Positions 23,035 through 26,354 of a DNA stretch of 26,354 bases are shown here, piece after piece. Source of the stretch: Bacillota bacterium (GTDB lineage: Bacteria; Bacillota; Clostridia; Lachnospirales; Cellulosilyticaceae); contig JAEYNQ010000077.1 of assembly GCA_023412455.1 (NCBI GenBank), forward strand, positions 1 through 26,354. Reading direction: 5' to 3'. The notes under the pieces are model-generated. The model was not told the DNA's origin, did not search any database, and was given only the letters and a program-made list of their open reading frames with translations. How positions within the stretch are numbered: position 1 is the stretch's first letter; each line of letters starts with the position of its first letter. A program made the translations under genes and the position numbers.

Positions 23035-23058
23035 AGCACTTCATAATGAAGTGCTTTT
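23035..23058 (+). terminator. Terminator at the end of the cargo module
   Basis: AGCACTTC (23035-23042) and GAAGTGCT (23048-23055) form a perfect 8-bp stem with a 5-base loop, followed by TTTATT. It ends the cargo transcript before the portal gene. Confidence 0.85.
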
Positions 23059-23080
23059 ATTAGTAGTTAGGAGATATATA

Positions 23081-24340
23081 ATGCAAATATTTAATAAAAT
23101 TTTCAAGCCAAGAGATAAGCCAATTACGAATTCTTTCTTTCGCAGTGCGTATTCCTTTTTGTTTGGTTCAACAACTAGTGGAAAGATTGTCAATGAAAGA
23201 ACTGCTTTGCAGACCACTGCAGTCTATGCTTGTGTAAGAATATTAGCAGAAGCAATAGCAAGCTTACCACTTAGTGTTTACCAAACCACTGGACTAGGAA
23301 AAGAAAAAGCAATAAACCATAACCTATATCACTTGCTCCATGATGAGCCAAATTCAGAGATGACTTCATTTGTGTTTAGAGAGACACTTATGAGTCATCT
23401 TTTATTATGGGGAAATGCTTATGCTCAAATTATTAGAGACCAAAATGGCAAGGTCTTATCACTATATCCACTACTCCCTAATAAGATGAGTGTAAATCGT
23501 GATAGTAGAGGTAACATCTACTATGTTTATACAAGAGATAGTGATGAGACACCCTCTTTAGCAGGTTATGGAGAGTTCTACTTATCAGATTATGAGGTAC
23601 TGCATATTCCCGGATTAGGCTTTGATGGACTCATAGGCTACTCGCCTATTGCTATGGCTAAAAATGCTATAGGTATGTCCCTAGCTACTGAAGAATATGG
23701 GGCCTCATTTTTTGCAAATGGAGCCACTCCAGGTGGTGTACTTGAGCACCCGAGAATTGTTAAAGATCCACAGCGAATAAGAGAAAGCTGGAACAGTGTT
23801 TATCAAGGAACTAAGAATGCTCATAAAGTAGCTGTTTTGGAAGAAGGTATGAAATACCAAAGTATAGGTATATCCCCAGAGCAAGCACAGTTTTTAGAAA
23901 CACGTAAATTTCAAATCAATGAGATAGCTCGAATTTTCAGAGTGCCTCCCCACATGGTAGGTGATCTTGAAAAGTCGAGCTTTTCTAATATAGAACAGCA
24001 ATCTCTTGAGTTTGTGAAATATACCTTAGATCCTTGGGTAACTAGATGGGAACAAGCCATGCAGAAAGCGTTACTCTTACCAGGTGAAAAGAGTCAGTAT
24101 TCTATCAAGTTCAATGTAGATGGCCTTCTTCGTGGAGACTATCAAAGCCGTATGAATGGCTATGCCATTGCAAGACAAAATGGTTGGATGTCAGCCAATG
24201 ATATCCGTGAACTTGAGAATATGAATCTTATATCACCAGAAGAGGGCGGTGACATCTACATGGTTAATGGCAATATGCTGAAGCTCAAGGATGTAGGTGC
24301 CTATGCAAAGGAAAATACAGAAAGGACAGATGTTAAATGA
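23081..24340 (+). CDS. Phage portal protein, HK97 family
   Basis: A 419-residue protein; ATG 23081 follows TTAGGAG at seven bases and replaces a longer TTG frame from 23051. Typical segments are VNERTALQTTAVYACVRILA near the start, SLPLSVYQ, LLHDEPNSEMTSF, LLWGNAYAQIIRD, YEVLHIPGLGFDGLIGYSPI and FRVPPHMVGDLEKSSFSNIEQQSLEF. The portal forms the dodecameric DNA gate at one capsid vertex. In standard phages it directly follows the large terminase; here the 3-kb cargo separates them. Its stop overlaps the protease start (ATGA). Confidence 0.95.
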   Translation: MQIFNKIFKPRDKPITNSFFRSAYSFLFGSTTSGKIVNERTALQTTAVYACVRILAEAIASLPLSVYQTTGLGKEKAINHNLYHLLHDEPNSEMTSFVFRETLMSHLLLWGNAYAQIIRDQNGKVLSLYPLLPNKMSVNRDSRGNIYYVYTRDSDETPSLAGYGEFYLSDYEVLHIPGLGFDGLIGYSPIAMAKNAIGMSLATEEYGASFFANGATPGGVLEHPRIVKDPQRIRESWNSVYQGTKNAHKVAVLEEGMKYQSIGISPEQAQFLETRKFQINEIARIFRVPPHMVGDLEKSSFSNIEQQSLEFVKYTLDPWVTRWEQAMQKALLLPGEKSQYSIKFNVDGLLRGDYQSRMNGYAIARQNGWMSANDIRELENMNLISPEEGGDIYMVNGNMLKLKDVGAYAKENTERTDVK

Positions 24341-25065
24341 GAAAGTTTTGGAACTGGGTAAAGAATGAAAATCAAAGAACCCTTTACTTTGATGGTTGTA
24401 TTGCTGAGGAAAGCTGGTTTGGTGATGAAATTACACCTAGACAGTTTAAATCAGAGCTTTTTGAGGATGAAGGAGATATTGCAGTATGGATTAATTCACC
24501 TGGTGGTGATGTCATTGCTGCCTCTCAAATTTACACCATGCTCAAAGAGTATTCAGGACAAGTCACTATCAAAATAGATGGCATTGCAGCTAGTGCGGCT
24601 TCCGTTATTGCTATGGCAGGGGATCATGTTCAAATGTCACCAACTGCTGTACTAATGATTCATAATCCAGCCACAGCAGTATTTGGTGAAGCAGCTGATT
24701 TGCAAGGAGCCATCGCTATGCTTAGTGAAATTAAAGAAAGTATTATCAATGCTTACGAGCAAAAAACACAGCTTAGCCGAACTAAAATAGCACACATGAT
24801 GGATGCAGAAACCTGGTTTAGTGCTAACAAAGCAGTAGAACTAGGGTTTGCAGATGAGGTTCTCTATCACAACGAGCAAACTGAAAATATTTTAAAAGAT
24901 TTTATGTTTGATAAGCTTACCATTACTAACGCGTGGGTCAAAAAAATGCCTAAAGCTAGGGTAATACCAGAAGCTGAAAAAATAGCTAAACCTATAGAAA
25001 TACCACTAGACAATCAAATGTCTATCGCACAATTTGATAAGCGTTTAGAACTATTAAAACCATAA
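24337..25065 (+). CDS. ClpP-like prohead protease
   Basis: A 242-residue head maturation protease of the ClpP-related class. Visible are INSPGGDVIAASQIY (52-66), the nucleophile loop DGIAASAAS with S86, MIHNP with H109, and MMDAETWFSA with D156 as the probable third member of the triad. It cleaves the scaffold part of the capsid protein during assembly. It is translationally coupled to the portal and followed 44 bases later by the capsid gene. Confidence 0.93.
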   Translation: MRKFWNWVKNENQRTLYFDGCIAEESWFGDEITPRQFKSELFEDEGDIAVWINSPGGDVIAASQIYTMLKEYSGQVTIKIDGIAASAASVIAMAGDHVQMSPTAVLMIHNPATAVFGEAADLQGAIAMLSEIKESIINAYEQKTQLSRTKIAHMMDAETWFSANKAVELGFADEVLYHNEQTENILKDFMFDKLTITNAWVKKMPKARVIPEAEKIAKPIEIPLDNQMSIAQFDKRLELLKP

Positions 25066-25109
25066 AACTAGAACTTAACTAGAAATAGACATCAATGGAG
25101 GATTATAGC

Positions 25110-26318
25110 ATGAGTAAAGTATTAGAATTAAGAGAAAAACGAGCAAAACTATGGGAAAGCACTAAAACATTCTTAGACAGTAAAAGAAAAGAGGATGGTC
25201 TTTTATCAGCTGAAGACACAGCTACCTATGAGAAAATGGAAGCAGATGTAGTGAGTCTTGGAAAAGAGATTGATCGATTAGAAAGACAGTCTGCATTGGA
25301 TGCAGAACTTTCAAGACCTGTTAACACACCTATTAAAAATAACCCATCTCATTTGGGTAATGAAAGTAAAACAGGCAGAGCCACAGATGAGTATAAGAAA
25401 TCCTTCTGGAATGCTATGAGAAATAAATCTAGCTTTGAGATTCAAAACGCCTTACAAGTAGGCACAGATGGAGAAGGTGGCTACTTAGTTCCGGATGAGT
25501 TTGAAGCTACTCTTGTTCAGGCTCTTGAAGAAGAAAATATCTTTCGTCAATTAGCTAAAGTGATTACTACGTCCAGTGGTGATAGAAAAATTCCTGTCGT
25601 AGCTACTAAAGGAACTGCTTCTTGGGTAGATGAAGAAGGACAAATTCCAGAGAGTGATGATAGCTTCGGGCAAGTAGCTATCGGAGCTTATAAGCTAGGT
25701 ACCATGATTAAGGTTTCAGACGAACTCCTTAATGATTCAGTTTTTAATTTAGAGCAGTATATTGCCAGAGAGTTTGCTAGACGTATCGGTTCTAAGGAAG
25801 AAGAAGCCTTCTTCATTGGAGACGGCACAGGTAAACCTACTGGCATTTTTAATGCCACCGGTGGGGCAAGTGTGGGGCTTACAGCCGCTAGTTCCACAGC
25901 CATTACGGTAGATGAGGTGTTAGATTTATTCTATGCCTTGAAATCTCCTTATCGTAAGAATGCAACTTTTCTTATGAATGATGCCACTATTAAGGCAATC
26001 AGAAAACTCAAAGATAGTAATGGGCAGTATTTATGGCAGCCATCCATTACTGCTAGTACACCAGATACTATTTTAAATCGCCCTATTAAAACTTCAGCGT
26101 ACGTGCCAACGCTAGCAGCTGATGCTAAAGCTATTGCTTTTGGAGATTTTAGTTACTATTGGGTAGCTGATCGCCAAGGTAGAGCCTTTAAACGACTTAA
26201 TGAGCTTTATGCTGCTACTGGTCAAGTAGGATTCATGGCTACTCAAAGAGTGGATGGTAAGTTGATTTTGCCAGAAGCTATTCAAGTACTACAAATGAAA
26301 GGTACAACAGGCGCTTAA
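25110..26318 (+). CDS. Major capsid protein, HK97 fold
   Basis: A 402-residue protein from ATG 25110, seven to eight bases after GGAGG. The N-terminal part (about 1-75) is a charged coiled coil typical of the scaffolding delta domain removed by the prohead protease. After a linker the capsid domain begins around 95-110 with ALQVGTDGEGGYLVPDEF, followed by SWVDEEGQIPESD, KVSDELLNDSVFNLEQYI, FFIGDGTGKPTGI and the C-terminal FMATQRVDGKLILPEAIQVL. All are hallmarks of HK97-type major capsid proteins. Confidence 0.95.
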   Translation: MSKVLELREKRAKLWESTKTFLDSKRKEDGLLSAEDTATYEKMEADVVSLGKEIDRLERQSALDAELSRPVNTPIKNNPSHLGNESKTGRATDEYKKSFWNAMRNKSSFEIQNALQVGTDGEGGYLVPDEFEATLVQALEEENIFRQLAKVITTSSGDRKIPVVATKGTASWVDEEGQIPESDDSFGQVAIGAYKLGTMIKVSDELLNDSVFNLEQYIAREFARRIGSKEEEAFFIGDGTGKPTGIFNATGGASVGLTAASSTAITVDEVLDLFYALKSPYRKNATFLMNDATIKAIRKLKDSNGQYLWQPSITASTPDTILNRPIKTSAYVPTLAADAKAIAFGDFSYYWVADRQGRAFKRLNELYAATGQVGFMATQRVDGKLILPEAIQVLQMKGTTGA

Positions 26319-26338
26319 ATTATAGGAGGTGATAAGGA

Positions 26339-26354
26339 ATGACTATTTCATTAG
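26339..26354 (+). CDS. Start of the next gene, probable head-tail connector (cut by the window)
   Basis: AGGAGGTGA (26324-26332) precedes an ATG at 26339; only the codons for M-T-I-S-L are inside the window. The position after the capsid gene and the MTISL start are usual for gp6-type head-tail connector proteins, but five codons cannot prove this. Confidence 0.4.

Noticed and set aside
1..26354. tRNA genes or complete insertion sequences
   Set aside because: I saw no tRNA-like cloverleaf segments and no transposase coding sequence in the window.

Overview
The window looks like the left and central part of a tailed-phage (siphovirus-type, HK97-fold) prophage in a low-GC Bacillota genome, probably of the Clostridia. 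This rests on the AT-rich DNA, strong AGGAGG-type ribosome binding sites, occasional TTG starts, and a gene set (DUF2800, DUF2815, family A polymerase, VapE-type primase-helicase, VRR-NUC, SNF2, HNH, P27 terminase, HK97 portal/protease/capsid) common in clostridial prophages. No genus can be assigned. Every gene I accept is on the + strand.

Layout. 1-2330: accessory or flanking DNA. It holds the C-terminal remnant of a DUF3732 ATPase, a HEPN-domain protein with an intact RNase motif, about 450 bases without a convincing gene, and a small membrane protein ended by a terminator. 2331-2549: control region with two palindromes. 2550-7341: early/replication operon (sigma-like regulator, small proteins, DUF7768-like protein, Cas4-like DUF2800 nuclease, DUF2815 ssDNA-binding-like protein, family A DNA polymerase). 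7360-11708: primase-helicase, a candidate replication origin made of GTTGC repeats around an AT-only core (9714-9963), a tiny cationic peptide, VRR-NUC nuclease and SNF2 helicase. 11722-12165: late-type sigma-like regulator. 12171-13515: an uncharacterised two-gene cassette between two terminators. 13542-14250: HNH endonuclease and the likely cos region. 14252-17875: zinc-ribbon HTH protein, a ParB-methyltransferase fusion broken by a one-base frameshift in its DPPY motif, amidoligase, gamma-glutamylcyclotransferase-like protein and a DUF5049 protein. 17930-20011: terminase subunits. 20048-23058: a cargo module with its own promoter, operator-like palindrome and terminator, encoding a DUF4297/Cap4-type nuclease, a 45-residue overlapping ORF and an SMC-like ATPase with a CxxC hook. 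23081-26354: portal, ClpP-like prohead protease, major capsid protein and the first codons of the next gene.

How it fits together. The core is a conventional phage replication, packaging and head-assembly programme. Laid over it are at least three accessory islands. The most striking is the nuclease/small ORF/SMC-ATPase module inserted between terminase and portal. Its order and domains match the Lamassu/ABC-three-component (ABC-3C) class of anti-phage systems, but its middle component is far smaller than expected. The DUF3732 remnant at the left edge belongs to the same broad ATPase class, so the window appears to carry one intact and one decayed system of this kind. Functional assignments come from motif recognition by eye; no database search was run.
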